Below, one piece after another: positions 56,615-64,000 of a stretch of 64,000 nt of DNA. Position numbers and translations under genes: made by a program. A model generated the notes under the pieces. The model worked only from the letters and a program-made list of their open reading frames with translations, was not told the origin of the DNA and made no database searches. This stretch comes from Acidimicrobiia bacterium (GTDB taxonomy: Bacteria; Actinomycetota; Acidimicrobiia; Acidimicrobiales; Poriferisodalaceae): assembly GCA_022827265.1 (NCBI GenBank), contig JAJDTF010000022.1:23117-87116 (forward strand). The letters are read 5' to 3'. Numbering within the stretch: the first letter of the stretch is position 1; every line of letters begins with the position of its first letter.

Positions 56615-57656
56615 GCCGTCGCCGGGTCCGGTTGCAGTCGTGGACTGCGGCACGAACACCACGCGCCTGCTCATCGACGACGGCAAGGGGCTCGGGCAGC
56701 GGCTGCTGCGCATCACCGGCCTCGGTCGAGGCGTCGACGCCGACAGTCGGCTCCGTGATGATGCCATCGGCCAGGTCGTGGATGCGCTGGAGGAATACCG
56801 CCAGATCATCGAAGACTGCCGGGCGATCGCTGTGCGGGCGGTGTCCACCAGTGCTGCGCGCGATGCCGCAAACGGTGCTGAATTCCTGCAGCGGGCGAGC
56901 GAGGCACTCGGGGCCGATGTCGAGCTGTTGGATGGCGATGCCGAGGCCGCGTACGGGTTTGCCGGGGCTACCACCGGCCTCGCCGGTGTCTCCGGCCGCG
57001 GCACGTTTTCCGATCCCGACGCGCCCACAGATTCAGCGCTCGCGGAGAGAAGCGCTGCGCTGGTGCTCGACATCGGCGGCGGCTCAACGGAGTTCGCCTA
57101 CGGCATTCCGTCGGCAGACGCCCGTCCGGAGGCCGCGACCTCCGTGGACATGGGCTCGGTGCGGTGGACGGAGAGGTTTCTGGCGTCGGATCCTCCCCGG
57201 CCTGAGGAGTTGAGTTCGGCGATCTCGGTGGCGCGCCTGCACTTGGACGACATCGACCGTGACCATCCGGTCATCGCGCGGGGTGCCGCGACGGCACGGC
57301 TGGTGGGTGTCGCCGGGACCGTCACGACGGTGGCCGCGGTCGAGATCGGCCTCGATCCCTACGATCCTGAGATCATCGACGGGTTCGTGCTCACTCGGGC
57401 CGCGGCAGAGGATGTCTTCCGCACGCTGGCCACCGAGCGGCTGGCCGACCGTGTCCACAATCCGGGCCTGCACGTCGATCGTGCGCCCGTGATCGTGGGC
57501 GGCTGCTGCATCCTCGTCGCGGTCATGCGTCATTGGGACATCGACGAGTGCATCGTGCGCGAGCGCGATCTCCTCGACGGCATAGCGGCTGAGCTCCGCG
57601 AGGCGCAGGCCAGCCCAGCGGCTGAGCTCCGCGACGGCACCGATGCCGCTCGGTGA
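56604..57656 (+). CDS. ppx: Ppx/GppA exopolyphosphatase family protein
   Basis: 350 residues from ATG 56604. Actin-like ATPase-fold motifs: VAVVDCGTNTTRLLI near the N-terminus, AVSTSAARDA, GDAEAAYGFAGA and VLDIGGGSTEFAYG, with the adenosine-loop Gly-rich VGVAGTVTTVAAVE. It hydrolyses polyphosphate and/or pppGpp. A 25-residue Gly/Ser/Asp/Ala insert lies between GFAGATTG and ALVLDIGGG. DUF501-ppx order is standard. Confidence 0.93.
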   Translation: MQVEPSPGPVAVVDCGTNTTRLLIDDGKGLGQRLLRITGLGRGVDADSRLRDDAIGQVVDALEEYRQIIEDCRAIAVRAVSTSAARDAANGAEFLQRASEALGADVELLDGDAEAAYGFAGATTGLAGVSGRGTFSDPDAPTDSALAERSAALVLDIGGGSTEFAYGIPSADARPEAATSVDMGSVRWTERFLASDPPRPEELSSAISVARLHLDDIDRDHPVIARGAATARLVGVAGTVTTVAAVEIGLDPYDPEIIDGFVLTRAAAEDVFRTLATERLADRVHNPGLHVDRAPVIVGGCCILVAVMRHWDIDECIVRERDLLDGIAAELREAQASPAAELRDGTDAAR

Positions 57657-57687
57657 GCGGAGACGGCGCGCCGGTACTGTGCGCGGC

Positions 57688-58392
57688 GTGAGTCGCCTGC
57701 GCACCGAGCGGCTCGAGCTTCGCCCGCTCGTGCCGTCAGACTTCGCCCAGTGGAACGAAGTCCGGGAACGTTGCTGCGACTGGCTGGCACAGTGGGAGCC
57801 CCGCCCGCCCGCGGGCGCACCCGATCCGTCGCGCGACCCTCAAGCCTTCGCCAATCGCTGCCGTGTCCGTGAACGCGAGCGCTCGCTGGGCACCGCGTTC
57901 GACTTCGGGCTCTGGCACGAGGGCTGGTTCTGCGGCGAGATCAACGTCTCCCATGTGGCGCGCGGGGCATTCCAAAGCGCCCATGTGGGCTACTGGATCG
58001 ACGAGCGACTGGCCGGCAAGGGGCTGGTCGCCGAAGGGCTGTTGGCGGTGTTTGGGTTCGCCTTCGAACAGGCAGGCTTGCACCGGGTGCAGGTGTCGAT
58101 CATGCCGCGCAACGCTGCCAGCCTGCGGGTGGTGGAGAAGCTGGGGCTGCGCTCAGAAGGCATCGCGCAGGGGTACATCCAGATCGCCGGCGTGTGGGAA
58201 GACCATCAGCGTTTCGGCCTGACGCTGGAGGAGTGGCGGGTCCGACGGGAAGAGATGGCGGCGCAGTTGCGGGCGGCCCGGCTGGGTCGCTCTCCGATGC
58301 CCACCGGCGGGCAGGCGGAAGCACCCGGCCAACTTGGCGGCAACCGCCGCGGCAGCCCAGTTCAGTCGTCGGGATCCGACAGCCAGGCCTGA
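57688..58392 (+). CDS. GNAT family acetyltransferase (RimJ/RimL type)
   Basis: 234 residues from GTG 57688. The RimJ/RimL-like start RLRTERLELRPLVPSDFAQWNEVR, acetyl-CoA loop region VGYWIDERLAGKGLVAEGL, and the C-terminal NAASLRVVEKLGLRSEGIAQGYI, HQRFGLTLEEW match N-terminal acetyltransferases of ribosomal proteins or housekeeping targets. A 40-residue Gly/Ser/Pro tail follows. It overlaps the convergent nuclease gene by 31 bases. Confidence 0.9.
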   Translation: MSRLRTERLELRPLVPSDFAQWNEVRERCCDWLAQWEPRPPAGAPDPSRDPQAFANRCRVRERERSLGTAFDFGLWHEGWFCGEINVSHVARGAFQSAHVGYWIDERLAGKGLVAEGLLAVFGFAFEQAGLHRVQVSIMPRNAASLRVVEKLGLRSEGIAQGYIQIAGVWEDHQRFGLTLEEWRVRREEMAAQLRAARLGRSPMPTGGQAEAPGQLGGNRRGSPVQSSGSDSQA

Positions 58393-59318
58393 CCCGGCTC
58401 GCAGTCGGCCGAGATCGGGCACCAGCGGCACGGCGGTCCGGGCACGCGCCGAGGCTCACGTCTGTCCGTTCGCAAGCTGATGAGTCGGCCAATGCCGTCG
58501 ACGGTGCGACGCAGCGCGCTGTCGAGCACCTCGGCTGTCACCGCCTCGTGCTCGATGCGGCCCTCGGCGACGTAGAACGAGCCGATGCCCAGCGGCGGCA
58601 CGCCCACCGACAGCGTCTCGACGAGTGCGTAGAACCGCAGGTCTTCGGGGTCGGTCGGCGTGCGCGAGCCGGTCTTGAGGTCGATGATGACCTTGCCGGC
58701 ACGTTGAAGGTCGTCGGGTCCGCCCAGCGGCGCAGGCGATCCGAGCGTGAGGTCGTACTTGCCGCTGAGCACGAACGCACCGCCGCACAGCGGTGCGCGG
58801 GCACGGACCTCGGCGGCGGGTCGCCAGGCACGCTGCATCGGCGGAAACGTCTCGCCGAAACGTGTGAGCAGCGCAACGCAGTTGGCGGTCAGATCGGCGA
58901 GTTCGCCGGCCGATGCGCGGGCCAGGAAGCTGCCGAGACTGTCGTCGTCGGCGACGATACGTTCGAGAGCGGCATCGACGGCGTCCTCGGGTTCGAACCG
59001 CCGATGGGTTGACAGCTCGACCGCCTTGTGCAGCACGGTGCCGCGCGCCGTCGGCACCGACCATTCGAACGGAGTGTCGGCATCGGCGAGGTGTCGCGCT
59101 TCGCAGCCGAACACGCCAGCGAGGTCTCGTTTGGAAATCCACAGGCCACGGCTGTCGATGTCGCGAGCCGCATCGACCAACTCGGTCAGCGCTGCCTCCG
59201 CGTCGTTGCGCATCTCGTTGGCAAAGCCGGCCGGGTACGTGGGACGGTGCTCTGCCGGCGTGCGGATCGCATGCAGCGCAGCCTGCTGCGCAGGAAGCAG
59301 TTCAGCGTTGCTTGACAT
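58362..59318 (-). CDS. RecB/Cas4-like PD-(D/E)XK nuclease with Fe-S Cys cluster
   Basis: 318 residues from ATG 59318. The nuclease core reads His in ARGTVLHKAVEL, Asp in LSGKYDLTLG and the DLK motif in VIIDLKTGSRTPTDPEDLRFYALV, then a Gln/Tyr-like helix. A C-terminal CRWCPISADC, together with an N-terminal Cys in VFGCEARHLA, gives the four-Cys iron-sulfur staple of Cas4/AddB-type enzymes. No helicase or CRISPR genes are near. It is a DNA exonuclease by family; the biological role is unknown. Confidence 0.85.
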   Translation of the reverse strand: MSSNAELLPAQQAALHAIRTPAEHRPTYPAGFANEMRNDAEAALTELVDAARDIDSRGLWISKRDLAGVFGCEARHLADADTPFEWSVPTARGTVLHKAVELSTHRRFEPEDAVDAALERIVADDDSLGSFLARASAGELADLTANCVALLTRFGETFPPMQRAWRPAAEVRARAPLCGGAFVLSGKYDLTLGSPAPLGGPDDLQRAGKVIIDLKTGSRTPTDPEDLRFYALVETLSVGVPPLGIGSFYVAEGRIEHEAVTAEVLDSALRRTVDGIGRLISLRTDRREPRRVPGPPCRWCPISADCEPGQAWLSDPDD

Positions 59319-59402
59319 GGCCGATTCCGATCTGAGTTGGCTCGCGTGGGCCTCGCTGTCGGTTCGAGCGGCACTTGGCAATGGTGTCGTAGTAGATCGT
59401 GC

Positions 59403-59963
59403 TCATCGATGCCATCTGATGACTGCGCTGCGACTGACCCGATCAACGAGGCCGCGGCCGTCATCGCTCATGATCCAGGCAATCAGCGAGCCAAGCGCCA
59501 GCAGCCAGCCGATGACCGGCACAAACAGCACGCCCAGCAGCAACGTTCTGGCGAGCGCAATCGCCGTGCCCGGCGGGCTGCCATCGGAGACGCGGACAAT
59601 CTGTGACAGTGTGGCGAGCCGACCCAGAGTTTTGCCCCACACAGCCACGCCGACGAAGTGGTAGGCAAGCGGTCCGAGCACTGATGCGCATATCACCAGC
59701 ACCAGCCACACGATCTCAGCGCGCATCAAAGACTCGCTTGCCTCGCCGGATGTACGGGATTCCGCGAGCAAGGCAAAGGCAGTAACTGTCCCGACGAAGG
59801 TGCCGACCACGGCTGCGAGCAGACCGCTGACGGCCGAGTCGATGAGCCATGCGCCGAAGCGGTGCGAGGGCGAGACGGTAGTCACCCACTCGCCCGTGCC
59901 CAGCTGCACGCTGTGGTCAGCTTGTGCGGGGCGGCGGCGTGCCCAGTCCGGGCCGGTGCTCAT
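59403..59963 (-). CDS. RDD family membrane protein
   Basis: 186 residues. A 35-residue cytoplasmic start precedes RFGAWLIDSAVSGLLAAVVGTFVG (the RDD motif with first helix), then two or three more membrane segments (about 84-108 and 142-163). WGKTLGRLATLSQIVRVSDGSPPGTAIALAR is the typical RDD loop. Proposed roles include ion transport; unproven. It is divergent from the following hypothetical gene. Confidence 0.87.
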   Translation of the reverse strand: MSTGPDWARRRPAQADHSVQLGTGEWVTTVSPSHRFGAWLIDSAVSGLLAAVVGTFVGTVTAFALLAESRTSGEASESLMRAEIVWLVLVICASVLGPLAYHFVGVAVWGKTLGRLATLSQIVRVSDGSPPGTAIALARTLLLGVLFVPVIGWLLALGSLIAWIMSDDGRGLVDRVSRSAVIRWHR

Positions 59964-60061
59964 GTCGGCGACGGTAGTTGCTGCACTCTGCCGCCTATCG
60001 GTTGGCGGTCTCGCCGGTTGTCAAGCGCTCTGATGTGACACCCCCCTGCGATGGTGAGCAC

Positions 60062-60595
60062 ATGTCAGCAACGCCTCGCACTCATCCGCCCGCAGCGCTC
60101 CGGCTGGTCGATGCCTCGCCGGCTCGCGGGCGCTTACACCGAGCCCTCAGTTCGTCGGCGGCAGATGCCGGAGTTCTCGGCGATTCGGGTGCGGACCCGT
60201 CAGGCCGCTTCGCGCTGACAGCGCGGGCCCTGGCCGCCGCTGCACGCGAGCTGGGCCTCAAGGTGCCCAGCTTCCAGAGCCCGCCGCGATCGGACCAGCT
60301 CGACCGCTCCATCCAGCGCAGCGCCCGAGGCGACTGTGTGGTGGCTGTGCGCGTGCGCGGACGCCCCTTCGCAGCGGTCGTTGCCGACGTCATCGAAGGA
60401 ATCGTGGTGTGCAACCGGTTGGATGCGTCGGCAGCGGGTGTGGTGCGAGACGGGCTGTGGCGCGAGATCGAGGGCAGCCACGACGCCTCCGCTCCTGTCG
60501 CCGGCGCAGCAGGGTCCTGCACTGAAGCGTCGGAGAGCGAGCATCGCAAGCCGGGCGCGGTCGTAGATCCGTACGCCTTGGACGAAGCCGCCTAG
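60062..60595 (+). CDS. Hypothetical protein
   Basis: 177 residues from ATG 60062. No recognised domain. The central part is well ordered by composition (SGRFALTARALAAAARELGL, SFQSPPRSDQLDRSIQR, CVVAVRVRGRPFAAVVADVIEGIVVCNRL), with alternating hydrophobic strands that suggest a small alpha/beta fold. The ends are Ala/Ser/Pro-rich. No signal peptide or membrane segment. Location between an RDD gene and tRNA-Leu gives no functional hint. Codon composition (GC-rich third positions) supports coding. Confidence 0.6.
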   Translation: MSATPRTHPPAALRLVDASPARGRLHRALSSSAADAGVLGDSGADPSGRFALTARALAAAARELGLKVPSFQSPPRSDQLDRSIQRSARGDCVVAVRVRGRPFAAVVADVIEGIVVCNRLDASAAGVVRDGLWREIEGSHDASAPVAGAAGSCTEASESEHRKPGAVVDPYALDEAA

Positions 60596-60668
60596 CCATT
60601 CAGTGCGTCGCCTCCGGCCGGCGGAGCGAGCATGATGGGGGCTGAGGAGGCAACGAACGCGCCGACCG

Positions 60669-60754
60669 GCCCGGGTGGCGGAACTGGCAGACGCAGAGGG
60701 CTTAAACCCCTCGGCTCCCACGGGAGCGTGCGGGTTCGAATCCCGCCCCGGGCA
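60669..60754 (+). tRNA. tRNA-Leu (anticodon TAA)
   Basis: 86 bases, class II with a long variable arm: acceptor GCCCGGG / CCCGGGC, anticodon stem GAGGG / CCCTC with loop CTTAAAC (anticodon TAA), variable arm stem GCTCCC / GGGAGC, T arm GCGGG-TTCGAAT-CCCGC, discriminator A. Such tRNA genes are frequent integration sites, and a tyrosine recombinase fragment lies 2.7 kb downstream. Confidence 0.95.
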
Positions 60755-60963
60755 CCCCGGTGGTTCGTCGAGAGCCCGGCGATCGCGGCACCGCAATTCG
60801 TTTTCGATTCACGCTGAGCCACGAGTAGTCTTTGTCTCAGAGGCCAGCCGCCCCGAGCTTTGGCAGACGCACCGCAAATGGCGTCACTCGGGGGGCTGGC
60901 CCGCCCCCTCGCGAACATATGCCGCCTCCCCTCGAATTCTCGAACGAATTTCGGCAGGGACTG
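60755..60963. other. 209-base intergenic region after tRNA-Leu
   Basis: No convincing gene, promoter or terminator is seen. It is the region where an attachment site would lie if tRNA-Leu had been used for integration; a duplicated tRNA 3' end would have to lie beyond the right edge. Confidence 0.3.
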
Positions 60964-62025
60964 TCAGCGACGTTCGGCGGCGGCGCGCAGTGAAGCGGCG
61001 GTCTCGGTGCCTGGTCCGAGCCGGCGGGCGGCGGCGTCGCAGCACCGCTCAGTCAGCACCCGGTTGAGCGGCGTGGTAATGCCGTGGCGCTCGCCGAGTT
61101 CGCAGATCCGGCCGTTGAAGTGCTCGACCTCGACGGTCGGGCGGCGGAAGTGCAGGTCCTGCCAGGTCGACGGGTAGCTGTAGAGCGACGGGTCAGAGAC
61201 TTCCCGTGGTTCGCGCTGACCGGGCTTGCGCAACCGGGCGATCCAAGAGTGAAGATCGCTGCCGTCGTCCATGACCGGCGTGATCCCCGCAGCATCGAGC
61301 ACGTCGGCCGCTTCTTGCTGGATGTCGGCCATGAAGAAGCGATTCTCCTGAGCGCAGAACCATTCCTGAACGGGCAGATCGACGAGCGCCGAGAAGGCAT
61401 TCGTCAGGTTCATCACGAGCTTGCCCCACTTGAGATCCATCACCCGCTCAACGAGCGATGCGCGCATCTGTGCGGCAACCAGATCGTCGACCACGCGCGC
61501 GCAGAGGTCATCGGATCCCGCGGGCCAGCAGCCGATGTCGGCCCGGCGTGCACCGGTATGGGTCACCACGCCGGGCTCGTCGATGCGGGCGCCGATGCGC
61601 ACCATCACGCCGTACGCGCGCAAGCCCTGTGCGAGCAGCCATTCCTCGTTGGTGACGCTGTTCTGGAAGCAGAACAGCGGCACATCGGCGTACAGCTCAC
61701 GATGCTCCTCGACCGCCTCGAAGGTGTGCTGGGTCTTCATCGTCAGCAGTACCACGCTGTTCGCGTCGAGTTCCAGCTCGTGCGCCGTGCGCACAGCCGG
61801 CAGCCTGAAGCGGCCCTCGGTGCGCCCCGAGATGCGCAGGCCCTCTTGCTGCAGTGCGTCGAGGTGCTCCCCGCGTGCGATGAGCGCCACCCGGCGACCC
61901 GCTCGGGTCAGACGAGCTGCCAGCACGCAGCCGATCGCACCGGCCCCATGAACGATGTAGTTCAGCCGAGCATCGCCCTCGGTCGAATCCGTCGAAGAGC
62001 GATCTGGTGCAGAGTCCGCTGCCAC
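60964..62025 (-). CDS. Ketopantoate reductase-like (ApbA/PanE) dehydrogenase
   Basis: 353 residues from GTG 62025. The start is uncertain; the domain begins at YIVHGAGAIGCVLAARLTRAG, about 23 residues in, so a later start is possible. Rossmann motif HGAGAIG, then VVLLTMKTQ, FQNSVTNEEWL and the second-domain Lys in DLKWGKLVMNLTNA, as in PanE. It is longer than PanE (about 300), with a C-terminal SWQDLHFRRPTVEVEHFNGRI segment that fits this group. It reduces 2-oxo acids with NADPH; pantoate synthesis is possible, not shown. Confidence 0.8.
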   Translation of the reverse strand: MAADSAPDRSSTDSTEGDARLNYIVHGAGAIGCVLAARLTRAGRRVALIARGEHLDALQQEGLRISGRTEGRFRLPAVRTAHELELDANSVVLLTMKTQHTFEAVEEHRELYADVPLFCFQNSVTNEEWLLAQGLRAYGVMVRIGARIDEPGVVTHTGARRADIGCWPAGSDDLCARVVDDLVAAQMRASLVERVMDLKWGKLVMNLTNAFSALVDLPVQEWFCAQENRFFMADIQQEAADVLDAAGITPVMDDGSDLHSWIARLRKPGQREPREVSDPSLYSYPSTWQDLHFRRPTVEVEHFNGRICELGERHGITTPLNRVLTERCCDAAARRLGPGTETAASLRAAAERR

Positions 62026-62117
62026 GGCGGTACATCGTGCCAGACGACGGAGCGCCGGGCGCATGGCCGCTCGACCGTGCCGGTACGCCGGCGCCGGGAC
62101 GGCGTGGGATCGTCGGC

Positions 62118-63359
62118 TCAGAGCACCCGTCGCCACGGGGCGGCGAGGACGTTGGGTGCGAGCCATTCGATGGCGTCGCCTGCGTGAAGCAGCAGGCCCG
62201 CTCTGGCCTCTAGGCCGTACTCGGCTGCGAAGGCGCGCAGGCCGCCGATGTCGCGCAGCCGGGTCCGCCGGGTCGCCTTGACTTCGACAGGCAGCAGCCG
62301 GTCGTCGGCTTCGATTACGAAGTCGGCCTCCTCGCCTGCAGTGGTGCGCCAGTGCAGCACCTCCGCGCGCTGCATGCGGGCGTCTCGCCAGGCGAGAAGA
62401 TCGCCGAGTACCAGATTCTCAAGGTGTGCGCCCGCGGGCTCGTCAAGCTGAGCCAGATGCAGCGCCAAGCCGACGTCTGCCCAGTACAGCTTGGGCGACT
62501 TGATGAGCCGCTTGGTGCGATTCACCGAGTACGCGGGCACCCGCACGAGCAGATGCGAGGCTTCCAGCAGGTTCAGGTAGCGATGCACGGTCGGCTGCGC
62601 GAGCGCCACGTCGCGGCCAAGCTCGGTCTGGTTCACCGTCTGGCCGAGTCGCAGGCACGCGGCACGCGCCAAACGGCGGAAATCGGGCAGCGCAGAGATC
62701 GACGACAGGTCTTGCAGGTCTCGCTCGAGATAAGTGCGCACATAGCCGTCGAACCAGATCGATCGCTCAGCACCGTCGGCCAGATGAATCGACGGCGTCG
62801 GCATGCCGCCTCGCAGTGCGCTGTCGCGCCAATCCGCGGGTTCGTCAGGCTGCGCCGCCACCAGTTCGGCCCACTCGCTTTCAGGTGCCGCCAGCAGCTC
62901 CTCCCAGATGCCGCATCGTCCCAGGCCGAGCTGCTCGCGACGGGTCATCGGCCGCAATGACAGATAGCTGGCCCGTCCGGCCAGCGACTCCGAGACACGC
63001 CCCATGAGCAGCAGATCGGCCGAGCCGGTCAGGAGGAACCGGCCCGGACTGCGCTGCCGGTCGATAGCGCTCTTGACCGCCGACAGCAGCCGCGGCTCGC
63101 GCTGCACCTCGTCGAGAATCACCGGCTCGCTTCCGCCTACCAGCGCCTCGGGGTCGCGGCGAGCGGTATCCACTGCATCGAGGTCGTCCAACGAGACATA
63201 GCGTCGCGGACCGGGTGCCAGCTCACGTACCAGGGTGCTCTTGCCCGTCTGACGTGCACCGGTCACCACCACCGCAGGCATCACCCGCAGATGCTCCTCG
63301 AGCCTGGACTGCACCAGCCGAGGCAATGTAATTCCATCCTTGCCGTGAATGATATTCAT
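62118..63359 (-). CDS. AAA ATPase with DUF4143 C-terminal region
   Basis: 413 residues from ATG 63359. Walker A GARQTGKSTLV near residue 35, Walker B PVILDEVQREPRLL near 80, RFLLTGSADLL, TRREQLGLG. The C-terminal half is DUF4143: a winged-helix-like segment (LAQPTVHRYLNLLEASHLLVRV), SPKLYWADVGLALHL, then a PD-(D/E)XK-like VLHWRT..EADFVIEADDRLLPVEVKAT. The start codon and first codons (MNIIHGK) are inside a 31 bp palindrome. A -10-like TATGCT is 9 bases before the ATG and there is no Shine-Dalgarno, so the mRNA is probably leaderless. The role of DUF4143 ATPases is unknown. Confidence 0.9.
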   Translation of the reverse strand: MNIIHGKDGITLPRLVQSRLEEHLRVMPAVVVTGARQTGKSTLVRELAPGPRRYVSLDDLDAVDTARRDPEALVGGSEPVILDEVQREPRLLSAVKSAIDRQRSPGRFLLTGSADLLLMGRVSESLAGRASYLSLRPMTRREQLGLGRCGIWEELLAAPESEWAELVAAQPDEPADWRDSALRGGMPTPSIHLADGAERSIWFDGYVRTYLERDLQDLSSISALPDFRRLARAACLRLGQTVNQTELGRDVALAQPTVHRYLNLLEASHLLVRVPAYSVNRTKRLIKSPKLYWADVGLALHLAQLDEPAGAHLENLVLGDLLAWRDARMQRAEVLHWRTTAGEEADFVIEADDRLLPVEVKATRRTRLRDIGGLRAFAAEYGLEARAGLLLHAGDAIEWLAPNVLAAPWRRVL

Positions 63360-63369
63360 TCACGGCAAG
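63339..63369. promoter_or_regulatory. Perfect 31 bp palindrome over the start codon of the DUF4143 ATPase
   Basis: Two 14-base arms, CTTGCCGTGAATGA and TCATTCACGGCAAG, separated by TAT. The ATG (complement of 63357-63359) and codons 2-7 lie inside. The -10-like TATGCT (complement of 63368-63373) overlaps its outer edge, so a bound protein would block both transcription start and translation start. Likely an operator. Confidence 0.7.
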
Positions 63370-63472
63370 CATAGAAGTCTCCCGGCACTCGATGAGGCAT
63401 GCAAGCTGACGTGTACGGATCCACGATCTGACGGTGCGACACCGGTCTCGACAACGTCTGGCGCGAGGTCTC

Positions 63473-64000
63473 TCAGCGCTGAGCATGGCTGTCGGGTCGG
63501 AGTCGTGATACGGCGCCGTGCTGTGCGAGATCAGCTTTGGCGTAACGGCTGAGCATCGCCGGAGTGCTCCAGCGGCCGGCCAGCATGGCTTCGGGCAGTT
63601 GCGCTCCGGCGCGGACGAGTGACTGGGCAGCGCCGACGCGCAGCGAATGGCCTGATGCGCCCTCGATGCCGATGGCCGCGGCAGCGGCCTTGACGATCAT
63701 GCCGATGGCGCGTGCGCTGAGCCGTTCTGAGGTGACGTCACCGCCCTTCCGGATCCGTCGGAACAGCGGCCCGTCGTCGATAGCTGCTGCGCCGAGCCAT
63801 GCGTCGACGCGAGTCATGGTGGCGCGGCGTACGAACAGCGACGCGCCGTTGTTCTCCTGATCGGTCTTGGAGCGCCGCACGGTCACACTGCCGGCGCCGT
63901 CGTCGGCCCGGCCGATGTCGGCGATGTCGAGCGATGCGGCTTCGCCGATGCGCAGCAGAGCGTCGCTCATCACCGCAATGACCGCAGCGTCGCGCAGCCC
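63473..64000 (-). CDS. Tyrosine recombinase/integrase, C-terminal catalytic part (5' end off window)
   Basis: 176 codons are visible; the frame is open to the right edge. The catalytic residues of the tyrosine recombinase family are present: the first Arg in DALLRIGEAASL, HSLR in GHSLRVGAAQSL, the Trp/His position in LAGRWSTPAML and the nucleophile Tyr in LSRYAKADLAQHG. The basic beta-strand Lys is in VRRSKTDQENN. It is probably the integrase of a mobile element that continues past the window. It ends 114 bases from the DUF4143 ATPase start. Confidence 0.88.
   Translation of the reverse strand, partial: GLRDAAVIAVMSDALLRIGEAASLDIADIGRADDGAGSVTVRRSKTDQENNGASLFVRRATMTRVDAWLGAAAIDDGPLFRRIRKGGDVTSERLSARAIGMIVKAAAAAIGIEGASGHSLRVGAAQSLVRAGAQLPEAMLAGRWSTPAMLSRYAKADLAQHGAVSRLRPDSHAQR

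Overview
The window is high-GC DNA (about 65-70 percent by eye) with GTG and TTG starts, many 1-4 base stop/start overlaps and dense coding. The core gene order is that of Actinomycetota: rsmI-metG-tatD-rsmA-ispE, then tRNA-Gln-glmU-prs-rplY-pth-mfd-(SurA-like lipoprotein)-mazG-eno-ftsB, then DUF501-ppx. This is the order known from Mycobacterium, without rpfB. Two tiny ribosomal protein genes restricted largely to Actinobacteria (bL37 and bS22) support the placement. I suspect Acidimicrobiia or a near relative, but that is an inference from style and gene content, not a search result.

Layout. 1-3.4 kb: end of an MBOAT acyltransferase, its SGNH/DUF459 partner, a lipoprotein polysaccharide deacetylase and bL37. 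3.4-11.5 kb: AMACR-type racemase, ychF, DUF192, rsmI, metG, tatD, rsmA, ispE. 11.5-17.8 kb is an accessory island between ispE and glmU: an AAA ATPase with an array of short inverted repeats in its promoter, two lipoproteins (one an RCC1-repeat gene broken by an amber stop), an unknown protein with a duplicated domain, and a translationally coupled AAA ATPase plus PIN nuclease pair. 17.8-28.9 kb returns to the core: bS22, tRNA-Gln, a GlmU with only the uridylyltransferase half, prs, rplY, pth, mfd, a SurA-like lipoprotein, mazG, eno and ftsB.

28.9-56 kb lies between ftsB and DUF501-ppx, which are normally neighbours, so it behaves as a 27 kb insertion or rearrangement. It holds a TetR regulator divergent from the FeS and FAD subunits of a CoxS/CoxM-type molybdenum hydroxylase; a solitary AAA ATPase lying between two 95 percent identical 40 bp direct repeats; an SDR, a desaturase and an aldo/keto reductase; an alpha-galactoside locus (galE, galK, LacI regulator, GH4 glycosidase, ABC importer with a FG-GAP/UnbV lipoprotein inside the operon); an EamA exporter and a TPR protein; and a maturation cluster for molybdenum hydroxylases (MoxR ATPase, VWA protein, split XdhC, MocA, CoxG) with an acyl-CoA dehydrogenase embedded in it. 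The molybdenum-binding large subunit is not in the window.

56-64 kb: DUF501, ppx, a GNAT acetyltransferase, a RecB/Cas4-like nuclease, an RDD membrane protein, tRNA-Leu, a ketopantoate-reductase-like protein, a DUF4143 ATPase whose start codon lies inside a perfect 31 bp palindrome, and the 3' part of a tyrosine recombinase running off the right edge. The last two, next to a tRNA gene, suggest the start of an integrated element.

The most notable pattern is that three AAA ATPases (11.7, 32.5 and 63.3 kb), each ending in a winged-helix-like or DUF4143 region, each have their own repeat or palindrome at the promoter or start codon. Two of them look leaderless. I read them as self-regulating solitary NTPases of unknown role. 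The AAA-PIN pair at 15.8-17.7 kb is the best candidate for a defence-type module.
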